Of a stretch of DNA of 64,000 nt, positions 1 to 11,530 are shown piece by piece. Source of the stretch: Schistocephalus solidus (lineage: Eukaryota; Platyhelminthes; Cestoda; Diphyllobothriidea; Diphyllobothriidae); assembly GCA_017591395.1 (NCBI GenBank), contig WEDG01001007.1, positions 408,504 through 472,503 on the forward strand, read 5' to 3'. The notes beneath the pieces are model-generated. The model was not told the origin of the DNA and ran no database searches. It saw nothing but the letters and a program-made list of their open reading frames with translations. Position 1 is the first letter of the stretch. The number at the start of each line of letters is the position of its first letter. The translations under genes were made by a program, and so were the position numbers.

Positions 1-252
1 TGACTGTATAGTCAATCACCAAAGAGGCGAAACCATCAGAACCCACCTCGATCATCAACAGATCCTGGAGACTATCGTCAGGGTTGCAAATTCGAAGGAA
101 AGTATCAAGGTTTTTAAGAGTTGGCAATGCTAGTTTAAAAGGAGGGGAAGAAAAAGTGAATGCAAGGATTGACTCTGCAGAGGATGATGGAAATATAATT
201 AGAGACCCATATAATATCAAAGGAGCTGCCTTAAATACCAGGAGGACCCTTT
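1..252. other. 3' flank of family A element, no gene
   Basis: This stretch lies beyond the last recognisable codon of the family A reverse transcriptase on the minus strand. It may be its 3' UTR. I see no terminal tandem motif or target duplication, so the 3' edge of the element cannot be placed. Confidence 0.3.
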
Positions 253-3060
253 TCAAAAATCCAAAAGTTGCGAGTTTGGGAAGGAAACAGACATTAAGGA
301 CTTTATATCTTCCGAAGTTAAATGTTTGCGTAATTTGGTTTTGAAAATAGCTAATGTAGCCGACAACCTAATTTGCATTGGTAGATTATTCCATATGAAA
401 GCATATTTGGAGGCAAAAAACTGAGACCGGTTGGTTGTGGAGCTAATCAGAGGTGAAATAATCATGAAGGAATTACGAGTGACATAAGGTTTATCTACCG
501 GAGTGAGAGCGTTAATTCGTGGGATATTTGGGCTAGAATTAACGCGAAACAGGAAGCAGAGACCGGCTTCGAGTCTTCTAACCCACAGAAATTTAATGTT
601 TGCTAACTGGCATCTATCCGTATAAGAGAAAACTGGATACAGGAAGAGAAAATAGTTTTCGAGTAAAAACCCTCTGAACTTTTTCAATCTTACTGCGGTC
701 AGAGGCGCTCATCAGCCCAAATAGGGGACAGCAGTATTCGAGGATAGGAAGAACAAATATGCTGTATAGGTTTAACTTTATTTCCGGAAGGAAGAAATTA
801 TGTGATATAAAACCACATATCTGTCCAGCCTTTGCAGAAATTCGATCTGCATGAGGCGATAATGCTAGCTTATTCGTGTAACTTAGACCTAAGTCTTTTA
901 TGGTTGATCGTTCTAAAAGTGTACTATTTTGAAATACTAGGGGTCCAGGAAGCTTGGCAGGGCCAAAACACATGAAACTGCCTTTGGATGGAGAAAATTC
1001 CATCTGCCAGATACAGCTCCAACGTGAGAGCATAAGTAGATCAGTGTTGATTTTGTCAACGCAACTATTAGCAGTGTCTTTGGAAAATGAATAAATGCAC
1101 TTGAGATCGTCAGCGTAAACGAAATTTTGTGAATTTGTGAGTAAAGTTAAAATGTTTTAATGTACAGAATGAAGAGAAGGGACCTAGACAAGTGCCTTGA
1201 AAAACGCCACTCGTGATCGGTTGAGGCGTCGAATAGCTATTACCTACTAGGACCTGGCTGCGGTTAGACAAGTAGGAACCAATGAAGTCAAGGAGAGGAG
1301 GCCGGATGCCGAGGGCTTCCTGTTTCACTAGAAGACGTCTGTGCGGTACCTTGTCAAAGGCTCTGCTCAGGTCAAAGTAGATCACAACCACTGACTGTTG
1401 CTCGTAACGAAGGGAAGTGACGAGGTTAAGAAAAGCTAAGTGACACACTTCGCATGATCTCCCAGGTAGAAAACCATATTGTGATTTGCTTAAAAGCTTA
1501 TTTTCTTGGCAAAAGTTAAGAATTTGATTAAAAATAATTTTTTCAAGAAGTTTTGTGAGAGCCGGGGTTTTGTGAACGCCTCGATAATTATTTACGTCCG
1601 ATCGAGATCCCGACTTGAAGACAGGAAGAATAATAGATGTCTTCCATGAGTCAGGAAAGAATCCGTTTAAAAGATAAACTGAGAATACATGGCTAAGCAA
1701 TCGGGAAAAGCTCGGCACTCTCTTAATAACTGAGTTTGGAATACCGTCTGTTCCCGAAGAGTGCGAGTTTTTCAGACGAATTATTTGCTTACGAATTAGT
1801 TCTAAGGAGACATCAATAGTGCTGATAACATTCAATGAGGATGCCTGAAATGTCGGAACCGGTTCAGATTCCAGCCTTGTCAGAGCCTTCCAGAACGAAG
1901 TTCTTGTCTTCATTTAGTAATGGAGGAATTTCATAACCTCGTTTAGAAGAGGATCGACGGCGGAACAGTTGAGCAACAGATTTTGCAGAGTTTGGCTCAC
2001 TGAGTGCGCAAGATTCCCTCTGTCGGTCACGTGCAAGACAAAACTTAGAGGCTAATTCAAAAATCTCTGTGATCCTTAGATGTACAGATAACGAACTAGT
2101 ATATTGATCTTTCAACTGCTTTTTCAATTTCTTTAGTCGTGGCAAAAGAAAGTGACGAACGGTTGATTCCGAGACGTAGGGCTTGACTATTTTGGTTGGC
2201 ACAAGCTTCAGGATGTTATTTGAAACGACTGACACGAAGTCACAAAGACTTGCTGCGTCGTTCATGGAGGAGAGATTCTGCCAGTCCAATGAGTCAAAAA
2301 AGTTACTAATTAAGCTCATATTTGCGAGGTCAAAAGCATGATAGGTACAAACGGCACTAACCTTTTTAGATGAAACAATCGGAAGGCAACAGTGAATTAG
2401 TGTATGGTCACTTTGGAAGAGGCCCTGCTTAAAATCAACGAAGAGGGGAGCAATTTCGTTTGGGAAAATCAGGTCTAAAGTATGCTTTTCTCTCGTTGAA
2501 GAACAGACAAGCTGGGACCAATTAGAAAAATTAATCGTATCGAGGAAAGGCTGAAATCTGGGTGGACAAACGTTTGAAATCCAGTCAATTTCAGGAAAAT
2601 TAAAGTCCCCAGCGAAAATTTTAATGTTAAAATTAGACTTCGAAATCAATTTAAAAATTTAACAAAGTTTCAAATCATCATCGGATGATGAATTAGGCGG
2701 GTTGTAAATACATCCTAGAATCGCCTTTTGCCTGGACGCTAGGATAATGGATGCGAAGCAGTATTTACCAGAGAATGACGTAACATCTAGATAAAAAGGG
2801 AAGTGCTTAAATGAAGATTTAATATAGAGAAGACAACCACCACCACGCTTACTAATGCGGTCTTGACGGTAGAGATCCTACTGATCTATGACAAGCAAAG
2901 AGTCGGAAATTAAGGGATGGGTCCAAGATTCAGTTACACATAAAACATCGGGCATTAGCTCGAAAGCATTGGCTCTCAGTTGCGCCATCTTATTTAAAAC
3001 AGATCTAGCATTAAGTAATATGACATCTAGCGTAGTTCGAGTATCCAAACTAGGGTTATC
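253..3060 (-). pseudogene. ORF2 of family A: endonuclease + reverse transcriptase
   Basis: This would encode the protein that nicks target DNA and reverse-transcribes the element RNA. The endonuclease begins near 3015 (LLNARSVLNKM), followed by CVTESW, CIYNPPNSSSDDD and GDFNFPEIDW near 2610-2580. In-frame stops lie at 2878-2880 and about 2659. The RT runs from about 1830 (NSHSSGTDGIPNSVIKR) through YGFLPGRSCEV and DLSRAFDKV to the catalytic FVYADDL, where YADD is coded at 1106-1117. A frameshift near 1170 separates the YADD block from the upstream RT. The C-terminal part (1033 to 253) includes LWVRRLEAGLCFLFRVN, typical of CR1-group tails, and carries another shift near 650. The YADD motif is intact, but the gene is broken in at least four places. 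Confidence 0.85.
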
Positions 3061-3065
3061 GTTAC

Positions 3066-4485
3066 TTATAAAAAAGGAAGATTTGGTGGTGGGGAAGTAA
3101 ACTGTAGAGAGAGAGGTGCTGGCGGAAAATAAAATGGCTGCTGTCTACAATTAGCTAAGCTGTTACTGCTAACTAAATTAGGATTATTGTAGAGAAACAT
3201 ATTTGGTTGGTTTCCATTGAGAGGAAGGCTATTTTCAGCGTTAGCGAAAATAGGAGGCCTTAAAATAGGATTTTGAGGAATATTGGAATAATATGGGGAG
3301 AGAATAAGATTTGAAAACGGAACAAATGGTTTTGGAAAACTGGTACCGTAAGGGGTAGGGTTAAATAATGGGGCAGCCTGAGAAATTGATTGGTTGGGAT
3401 AATTGCTAAGGAAATTTTGGGTATGTACGGTAGCTGCTGGAGGGTTAGGAGGTTTCCCAACTTTAATAACATTTTTCTTTTTGGAACTTAAATTTGGAGC
3501 ATACTTTGACTTGCCCAGGTTTTTGATAAGTTTATTAGATTGGACAGCTGAGACCGGAGTGGATAGCGTGGAATGGGAACGAGGTGGACTTGACCCAGTT
3601 TTGTTGACTAAGTCAACAGTAGGAATACCAGGAAAACTACGTTGAAACGGAGAAGCAGTCGGTCTTGGCACTTTAGACGGAGTTTCTGACATTAAAGGTG
3701 GGCTTACGACATGGCTGATAGCTACTGCGTTGGAAATTCCTATTCGCGAGGAAGAAGGCGTAAGTGGATTCGTTGAAAGAGGAGCAGGAGTTGAAGTTAA
3801 GGTTTTTGAACCGGGCACTATAGGAGATTGCTGTATCGTCTCGTTATGGTTTGCAAAGCCATGACCAGACATGTGGATAATGGATTGAGAGGCCGAAGAC
3901 CTATGTAAGAGGGGAGAAACATTTTTTTCGCTCCATCGGTGTAAGATCCCGACAAAGGAAACATTTTGCATCTTCTAGATAACGATAAATGCGACCTCGT
4001 TGTGCAAAAATGGCATCCACCTCGATTGGTGAAAAAAGGGTGACTAATATAGGTGGATTTTTGCTACGTGAGGAGAGGCGTTTGGCTTCCGCTATTTTGT
4101 AGTTGAAACCGCACGAGTACAGGAAGTTTACGGCAACGTCAATGGGTCGTCTGTCCCGTGAAACATTTTATAAAAGAAAATTATAATTTCGTTTCTGTCG
4201 GTCTGATGTTTCAGTGGCAACCAAATGGACGAGAGAATCCAGACGCTGACATTCCTGAGAGGGAAGAGCAGAGATGTCACCGTCAAATAAGTTTCCCAGT
4301 ATAGAGAGAACTGATCCAAACTTTAACATAAAATCATTACAGTTTTGTAAAGCAGAGAGATCAAGCTGCTTAGCTTTAACAATTGGTTGCATATGCATAT
4401 CACTGCTGTGACTATATGATGCAACCAAGCAACGCTTCGGTGCAATGGCTGAGAGCATGCGACGAGCCGAGATTTTCGTTCTCAT
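3066..4485 (-). pseudogene. ORF1 of family A: RRM-like domain and Pro/Ser-rich tail
   Basis: ORF1 proteins of CR1-group elements bind element RNA. The N-terminal part (4485 to about 4168) ends with DRQKRNYNFLL and an in-frame TAA at 4168-4170. Reading on in the same frame gives VSRDRRPIDVAVNFLY, then RLSSRSKNPPILVTLFSP and CRDLTPMERKK (about 4160 to 3925). This matches the RRM-like core with the closing (K/R)DLTxxER motif known from CR1/L1-type ORF1. In a shifted frame, 3971 to 3066 is open for 301 residues. That part is rich in Pro, Ser and Asn without a recognised domain, and may be a disordered C-terminal tail or a linker towards ORF2. Confidence 0.65.
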
Positions 4486-5039
4486 TTTTGTTAGGAGGCT
4501 TTAATTTGGTCAAACTTTTTTTTTCCAAAATGTTTACTAAGGACCTTTATACGTGCTTGAGAGACTTCTTAGTATAACACATCCACCTGACTAATAACGA
4601 GGCTATATCGGTTGAAAGCGTTGACTATAAAGGTTAACGCCTGTAAAAGTGGACGAGCACCACAGGTATAAGCAGTTGATAGTGTTAAAATTGCAAAGTT
4701 TTTATCAAAAAATCAGATAGTAATTAAAGCTTTAGATAAGGAAATTCTGAAAAAATTAGAACTTTAACTTAGCTTTCAAAAACGAGCTGCGCGCCTTGAC
4801 CTTGAACTGCTGAATACTTTAAATTCCTTTGTGCCATTGTAATTGTGTTTAGGTTTTTCAGTCTACAAGCTGTATGCTTTGCGTGTAAGGAAAAGCATAC
4901 ATTCCTCCATGCCATTTAAAAGATACCATATAGATATCACAAAATTTTGCTATGCATGTGGACTAAGTTGTGTATATCACGAGTGCCCTCTGAACGGGCC
5001 ACGTAGTAGATGCGTTGGACTAACACGGGGGCCACATAA
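4486..5039. other. No gene seen; probable 5' UTR of family A plus unknown DNA
   Basis: AT-rich sequence with no convincing coding frame. The part near 4486-4600 probably belongs to the 5' UTR of the family A element. No copy was noticed elsewhere in the window. Confidence 0.3.
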
Positions 5040-5351
5040 CGGCACGGCAGGCGTTATTCGGGTTGCGCTCCCATAACAAATGCCGAACATGGATAAGTGG
5101 TGGCACGCCTAGGGGTGGCTAGGGCTTAGGGGACCCAGCCGCGCCAGCCACCTGCGTCCTCTCCCGCCTCCGGTCTTCTTGACTCTGTCTTGACACCGGG
5201 CTCAAGTGGGGGAGGAGGAGAGAGTGCGGTAGATGCTGCGCAAGTCTACTATCACTTTAAACTAAATCACGCGCAAGTCACCGTCCCTGCTCCACTTTCC
5301 CATGGAGCATACGGTGGACCTCGTCGAAATCGACGGTCGAACTGTCGGATA
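5040..5351 (-). mobile_element. RTE-type element 5' UTR fragment
   Basis: The reverse complement of 5133-5351 matches the 5' UTR of the RTE element at 62030-62250. Shared points are CAGTTC(G/T)ACCGTCG, GTCCACCGTATG, CAGGGACGGTGACTTGC, CTACCGCACTCTCTCCTC and GAGAGGACGCAGGTG. The GC-rich composition contrasts with the surroundings. Sequence from 5040 to 5132 is probably the same fragment from a variant subfamily. No coding part is present. The right edge at about 5351 abuts a repeat Y fragment. Confidence 0.7.
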
Positions 5352-5440
5352 TAGGAGTAATGATATTGGTGGAAAGTGTAATACCAGTAGAATTTCGATG
5401 TGCTTAATAATGGTCTGCAATCAGTTGACTAGATATTCCT
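5352..5440 (+). repeat. Repeat Y fragment
   Basis: About 85 bases match the Y copies at 52460-52545 (same orientation) and 37195-37280 (reverse complement). They share AAGTAATGATATC-like, TACCAGTAGAATTT and CTGCAATCAG blocks. It is truncated on the left by the RTE fragment and joins X sequence on the right. Confidence 0.6.
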
Positions 5441-6072
5441 CGCGTTTTGTGTGACCGTTCCATCATTTATAACTTAACCTTGACATATGGAGACCACGTG
5501 CCAACAGGTTGTCTACTTTAGGCCTGAGAATTTTATTTTTTTCACTACTTGTAGTAGAAACAGCAGTAGATTAGGTAAGATTTTAAATCGTATTGACAGC
5601 ACAGATATCAATTTTCAGACTGAAAACGGGTTTCACCGTTTAATGCAGCTGCATGACAAAGTTTTTAAGGGCCTGGAACATCAGCGGATCACAGAGTAGC
5701 AATTGAAAAACTGAATTATCTGTCATTAAGGACACAGGGAATGCTGGAAGATCCACCGCTGAGAGAACCAGTCGCAGCAATGTCATGCAGCACCAAAATA
5801 TCTGTGAAGCGCAATTCTCGAGTTTTGACTAGAATGAGTGCTAACAATAAGGCCTATCATGCTACTTTATTATGTAGTACATTAGCAAGATTGCAGACTC
5901 AAAAATATTGTTGTTAAAGCTCAAATGAGTAATTGATATCGGATAAAATATTCATTTAAATATTTTCAGTGCCAAAATAAATGACAAAACAGCAAATTGT
6001 AGAAGGATTATGCCATTAGTACGAATCGCAGTGTATGAAGTTGCAACGTAAATCTGCAGTCTCCGAAGCATG
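5441..6072 (+). repeat. Repeat X internal fragment
   Basis: Matches 59700-60330 in the same order and orientation, including CATGACAAAGTTTTT, AACATCAGCGGATCAC, ATGCTGG(A/C)AGATCCACC, GGCCTATCATGCT and TGATATCGGATAAAATATT. It ends at 6072, exactly where the (TTCAG)n end of element C begins, so element C probably inserted into an X copy. The ORF within 5487-5699 has no counterpart frame in the other X copies. Confidence 0.7.
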
Positions 6073-6483
6073 TAGTTCAGTTCAGTTCAGTTTATTAAGG
6101 GGAAGATAGACAAGTGCTTTTGAGCTCCCTTTTGTATAGAATATGGCTTAAAAAGGCTCTGATACATCATGAAAATGCAAAACGTTGGTTTAAATAATAG
6201 CCTGCAGAAAATAAGCAGTTGTTGGCTAATCGAAGAGAGTATACATAAATGTGTAATTGCATATTACGAGTAGCATGATGACGTGCTATTATTTTTGACA
6301 AGATTGTCGTGAGTGAGGCATATGCGATGAGTTTGAGATAATAATATTGCTATAAAAATGGTACTGTAATAAAGGAAGCAGTTTTGTAATAATAAGAGTG
6401 TGATTCAACTGGGACGTTTCTAAGAAGATCTGGGGATATTATAGTGGAAACTGCTATACTGGTTAAAGTTTTTCCTACAAAGC

Positions 6484-8700
6484 TCAACGGAAGTAGCCAT
6501 AACAACATCCAGAGGCAAAGCATTCCAAGCGGCGACCGCTGTCTTGGAGAAGAAGAACCGATGCCCTCTCAAGTTCGTGGTTTAGGTCTCCAGGTACAAG
6601 GCAGCAGCCATGACCGCACATGATACGGAATGTTTGTATCAGGTCACCTCGTAGCTGCCTGTAACTCAAGGGAAATAGATCAAGGTTAGCTAATCGGGTT
6701 TCATAGGGTTATGAGCCCTGTCCAGTCACAAGTTCGGTTGCATGCCTGAATCTTTTGAGGATATTGAAGTCCTTCGGTGTCCGGGGACTCCAAGCTTGGA
6801 TAGCAAACTCAAATTACGGCTGCACAAAAGTTTGAACGACTTTGGCAAAGCAGTCTTCATTTAAGGCAGGCAAAGCCCGCTTGAAAGGTACGGAGCTGAC
6901 ATCGCAGACTTGGCTACCTTCGAACAATGCAGAAAGGGTTTAATTGAGCTTGAGAACCACACTCCCAAGTCTTCTGCTCGTCAACTTCTTGAAATGGTAT
7001 ACCATTCAGGCAGTAATCCATGTGGTTCGGAGTTCTTGTGCCAAAAGCCAGTCCTTTTACCATTACTGAAGTCAGTTTAGTTTTTCCTTTAGAAAGAGAG
7101 TGAGAGAAAGAGAGCTATGCTTTATTTAAAAAGTAAAATTCCAAAACTTTCAGCAAAAATGACCTCCATTCACCGTAAATAATTCTGGAAACACAAGCCA
7201 CACAAAACCGGAATATCACAAACAAATGGACGAAGAATGCACATATTAACCTCATGAAGAATCAAATCTGAATGCACCTCAAAATATCGACCAAATTGGA
7301 CTTCTTTCAAAAACGGTGCCAGTGTCATACGCCGATTACCGCATTTCTGTTGTTCAAAAAAACAAATAAGGTTAAGACTCGGTATTAAATGGGTAAAATA
7401 GGCTAACCGACATAGATATAAGAGGATACACATGCAAATGGAGAGCGGAAAAGATAGCGGATTAATTTTACAAAGCCTGTCAGATGGTCAACCACCAGGC
7501 TATCATCCTGCAGATGCTTAACGTCAGCTGCATTTCTGATGACCCTCCATAGATTAATATCATCCGCAAACATGGCGGAATCACAATCCAGAACATTGAT
7601 GCAGTCTTTGACGTACAAAATGAACAGAGTAGGGCCAAGAACGAAGCCCTGGGGAACACCACTTTCAACCGCAACCTCCACCGACTGCTAGTTACCGACA
7701 TGGATGGTTTGAGAGCGGCCTTAAAGCTTTTGATCCATCTGAGGAGATTACCCCTGATGCCTGTTAGGTTGAGTTTGTGTAGGAGTCACGGGTGTAGGAC
7801 ACTATTAAATGCCATCTTAAAGTCAATGAAGACAACATGTAGCGCATGTCCTTTATCAGCTGCTCGTGTTTAATGCTTCAAACAATAGAGCAAGTTTGTA
7901 ACGCAAGACCTGTCACTTCGGAATCCATGCTGCGCATCGGATAATAATTTATGCTGCTCTAAGAAAAGCATTAGCTTTCACTTTATTATTTTTCCATGAA
8001 TTCGCAGCAGCTCTAGGTGAGGCTAATTAGTCTGTAATTATTTACTGAGGCCTTGTTGCCATATTTATATAGTGGTGTGATTCGTGCATATTTGCAATTA
8101 GCGGATAACGTGCCGGCTTCGAACGAGGTTTGGAAAAGCATGGACAACGGTTTGGCCCGTTCCGCAGCGAGTTCCTTTAGTAACTTGTGCGGTTTATCAT
8201 CTTGACCCAGTGATTTAGACTCATTCAGAGCCTCAGCTCTTTAATGAACATTTGCTTCATCGAAAGATACAGCCTTTATTGCTGACCCTCATCTGAGTCG
8301 TAGTCGGGCGGATTAAATGCACTTTCACTCGTAAAGATAGATTAACAAAATTCTGAAAGGTGCTCCGCTTTTGCTCCATCCTTACTAATCTCTAGGTTAA
8401 CGCTAGTCTTTAGTAAGGGAACTGGGTCCCTGTTACGCGTGCTCTTTCTTATGTAATTGAAGAATAACTTCGGATTTTCCGCTGCCCAGTTCAACAGGTC
8501 TCTTTCGAAATCTTGTCCTGTCCTGAGGATAAGTTATTTAACTTGTACCTTGTACTTTTATGCGTTTATAGACGCAGGATTCGTGTAAGCGAGTGATTTT
8601 GTCCACAACCTCTGCTATTTAGTCTACTTCTTTTTTCAACGTTTGAGTCAGTCACTGGGGGCTTTTATCCAGTCTCTTATGTGAAATCGGGCAGTGATTG
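6484..8700 (-). pseudogene. Element C reverse transcriptase and C-terminal domain
   Basis: Read right to left, the RT shows VESGVPQGFVLGP, LFILYVKDC and MFADDINLWRVI, where FADD (the CR1-like variant of YADD) is coded at 7559-7570. The reading is cut at about 7470 by an insertion and resumes near 7080 with FGTRTPNHMD and LNGIPFQEVDEQK. The tail [16 protein letters not shown] lies near 6669-6620. The upstream RT fingers (8700-7700) survive only as pieces in shifting frames. The catalytic residues are present but the gene is heavily broken. Confidence 0.75.
7085..7470. other. Unidentified insertion inside element C
   Basis: These bases interrupt the RT between the FADD block and the LNGIP block, which are close together in elements D, E, G and H. 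The content is AT-rich, with a GA-rich run at 7093-7120. An 87-codon minus-strand frame (7433 to 7170) resembles nothing I recognise. No clear target duplication was found. Confidence 0.45.
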
Positions 8701-8751
8701 CTGAGGAGAATATGGAATAACTCACTTAACCATTCCCAATCTTCGGTCACA

Positions 8752-9680
8752 TTACTGGTAAAAGCTGATTCCCAGTTGACGCGTCTTCATTTGATCAAAG
8801 TCAACACGCCGAATATTTCTTTTAAATCTGGTAAGCTGTTCAGGCACCAAAAACATTGAGTAGTCCCAGTGAAGTATGACGTGGTCACTCCGACCTAGGG
8901 GAGGTAGACATTGCACCTCATCAATAATATCTAGCGATTTCGTAAACAATAGGCCCAAACAGTTTGACTGCTGTCCCTCCCGCACCCTCGTTGGAAAAAA
9001 GACGTACTGAGTGAGGAATGAACTCCGTGTCTTGTCCAATAAACGTCGGTCAAAAGCTAGTTCTGATACGCGTGCATATACTGAACTCCAGTCAATGTGC
9101 GGTGCATTGAAGTCGCCCATTATTAAGATGTCAGCTCGAAAGGCAAATCTTTCTAGCTCTTCTAACGGAGGAGCATCAGCCTCGAAGTCACTTCTTTGTG
9201 GTCAGTAGACGGTCAGGACTTCAAGGCTGTGTGATCTTGGCACCTTTATAGTGAGCCAAATATCTACGAAGCTGCATGCAAACTGTTCTGTTTTTTCTTA
9301 CACTAGGAGTATATGTTTTACGTAGGTAACAAAGCCTACTCCCTTGATGCCCTTCACGGTCTCTTCTGAAAAGCTGGTACGCAGGTATAGTTAACTCACG
9401 GTCGTCCACGGGTTAAGAAAACCAGGTTTCTGTCAAGGAAATGACCTCTGGTGAGAGATTACAGACATGGATCTGCATCTCTTCAAACTTTGAGTGCATG
9501 CCTTGCGCATTGGTGTACATGAATTTTAACTTCCGGTTTAAGGGACACGCGGTTACATTGCGCCTCGAGCCTTCAATTAATGCCTCGGCTGCGAGGTCAT
9601 CCGAACTGGATCTGGTCAATGGAAGAATGGTGGACGCTGCCGAACTTGGTTGTTGTAGATAATCAAATTCCGCTCCCACA
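8752..9680 (-). pseudogene. Element C apurinic-type endonuclease domain
   Basis: The endonuclease nicks the genomic target for target-primed reverse transcription. Read right to left: KFMYTNAQGMHSKFEEMQ, SLTETW followed by an in-frame stop, VDDRELTIPAYQLFRRDRE, then MGDFNAPHIDWSS at 9120-9080 and SDHVILHWDYSM. The catalytic E of TETW, the GDFN block and the SDH block are all visible. The middle part after FRRDREGHQG is frameshifted. The layout matches the EN of element H, which is more complete. Confidence 0.8.
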
Positions 9681-9900
9681 CGCTGAACCGCTTTCTCAGT
9701 TCTAAAAATAGTAAACGTCGTTTCGGTCTTTTTGCTGGTGAGAAGTCCCGTTGAAAAATAAACCGGGGTTGAAGCCCTTTATTCCAAACCGAATGGAAAA
9801 AATTAGCCAAGACTTCACGCTACTGATCAACACGACTTTGAGATGTTGAGAGCGTATTGATTCCGGTAATTTGCTGTCGCTTTTCCAAGGCGGAAGTCTT
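9616..9900 (-). pseudogene. Element C ORF1, C-terminal remnant
   Basis: The frame 9810 to 9616 contains FIFQRDFSPAKRPKRRLL, ELRKRFSVWERNLIIYNNQV, which matches the end of ORF1 in related elements (compare 15480-15680 and 28980-29170). It overlaps the start of the endonuclease in another frame. The upstream RRM part is cut off at the junction with repeat X. Confidence 0.6.
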
Positions 9901-9918
9901 TGATCACTTCTACTGCCT

Positions 9919-11530
9919 CAGAGGGTTCCAAATAATATAAGGTAAGAAAGTAGCATCAAAGTATTAAAAACGAATACAGCAGGTGTAAGTAGTCCATAGT
10001 TTCAAGAGTCCAGTTCACTGGGTTACTTTTCTGCGGCACATTGCTCTAAACTTTCGACCATCTAGTGCTTACCAGAGCGCTGTGGGCCGTTAGGTGGGTT
10101 AAATGCATACGCGGTGGAGTGAGAGTGGATTATATAGGCCAGATTTCTACTCTCCAGATCTCCAAGCCGGCTGACCTGCCTGTTCGTTAATGACATCGTG
10201 TGCGTGTGTTGCTAGCTGCCGTAATGCAAGTGGTGTAAACGTCTACTGGCAGCAATTGACTCCGTGCTCCCAGCTGTCTGGTTTAACTGACGGCAGGCCG
10301 GCTACAGCGTGGGAGTGAGCACAGTCAATGTGAGCAACTACGAAATCTAACCTACAGATTGTCCTCTCTGCTGTGCTGAGATGGAACTTATCGTCTTAGC
10401 ATCCATCGCCAGCGTACATAATCTGAGTAACATTTGATAACATAAAAAGTATGGCGGTATCAACGGTGAGTGCTGCTGAGACACAGAGCGAATATTTAAG
10501 TGCATTGAAAATGAGGAAGGCCACAGATCAGATTAAATGATCTCATATATTATCAGTTGCCATGCTAATCCTCTAGTGTCAAAATGTGTGAGTAAGTGTT
10601 TGCAAATGAGGTTTGGCGGATATCAAACAAAAAGCATATGCTCGTCACACGCGATGGCTCTGTTTTTTAAGTGTTTTGTAAAGAAACAACGTATAGAGTT
10701 TTCTGTGTGAGAGGCGAACTTATGTGTAGTTTTTGCCACATTGTAAGAAACTGAACCTTCGCATGTTATTTAATCTGGACGCCATATAGATTTGCCGATG
10801 TGCGTTGACCGATTAAGAATTTCTCATAAGTAATCAATCACAATATCTCATCCTGTGTAACGTCAACTTCGAACAAATTTCAAGGTTGTCTCTGCTTAGT
10901 TTTCATTGTTTGTATTGAAATTTACTGAAATCACTGGTTTCATGAATCTAAAATTTGATCATTTACACGGTACATTGTACCGTTGAATTATTGAAATCTC
11001 AGTGTAACCTGTGCTAGCTCTACTCTTGTAGAACATTTCCCAACATTATTCCTCAAGTAAAGTAAAATGGAAACAGCAGCAATTACAATGCCTTTATAAG
11101 CCCAGAATATTTATGCAATTTTGTGAGCTCAAAATGGAGCATTATAATTATTTGAAATCAAAATCTCATATTTTAATCTTAATTTTGAAATAATCGGCCA
11201 ATTAGACGAGTTCATAAATCCGAGTTTAATTTACTGATAAGACTCTAAAACGATAACGCCTACACGGAGGCAAAATAGTCAGTAAATGTTAAGGCATTCA
11301 TTCACATGTGTTAGAGTGTCTATTTGGCAAATATCAGAAAGGTAACATTTTTCATCTTTTCTGCATAACAGAAAGATAAAATGATACAGTATAAAGAGTT
11401 AATCTTAAATTTTTTATTTAAGATGTTCATGTTACGTGTTATGGGGACATTTCTAGCTTGCTTTTGATCAAGGAAAATAATAGCAACATACCGTCAACAA
11501 ATGCGACATAAAGGTAAGTGAATTACCAGT
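9919..11530 (+). repeat. Repeat X, right-hand half
   Basis: Matches 60370-61720 in order and orientation. The d segment (GGAGTGAGAGTGGATTATAT, CTCTCCAGATCTCCAAGC, AGATTGTCCTCTCTGCTGTG) is followed by the inverted-arm segment (CGATAACGCCTACACGGA, CTAGCTTGCTTTTGATC). No intact coding frame is shared. Its outer end, near 11530, abuts another X arm in opposite orientation. A short block at 9919-9965 is also found at 23731-23775. Confidence 0.75.

Larger units (their letters stand above)
253..4485 (-). mobile_element. CR1-group non-LTR retrotransposon, family A, decayed
   Basis: A non-LTR element read right to left. In order it shows an ORF1 with an RRM-like domain, a Pro/Ser/Asn-rich stretch, an apurinic endonuclease, a reverse transcriptase and a C-terminal domain. 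Motifs DVLCVTESW and GDFNFPEIDW in the nuclease, and FDLSRAFDKVPHRRLL and FVYADDL in the RT, place it in the CR1/L2/Crack/Daphne group. It differs clearly in sequence from the other CR1-like elements in the window. Several frameshifts and stops make it inactive. Both ends are uncertain; the 5' UTR probably continues to the right of 4485. Confidence 0.85.
6073..9918 (-). mobile_element. CR1/jockey-like non-LTR retrotransposon C
   Basis: Minus-strand element. Its 3' end is at 6073, where the minus strand reads AATAAA followed by repeats of CTGAA (plus strand TTCAG). In order it carries a 3' UTR, an RT C-terminal domain, the RT, the endonuclease and the end of ORF1. It is close to element G (29252-32892), which has the same terminal motif, and more distant from D/E and F/H. 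It is truncated at the 5' end inside ORF1, near 9900-9918, where repeat X starts, and is interrupted by about 390 bases of unrelated DNA. Confidence 0.8.

Noticed and set aside
9880..9960. Continuation of element C ORF1 beyond 9918 (EPSEAVEV-like frame)
   Set aside because: Bases 9900-9960 recur at 23715-23775 in a repeat X context, so the coding look is probably accidental.
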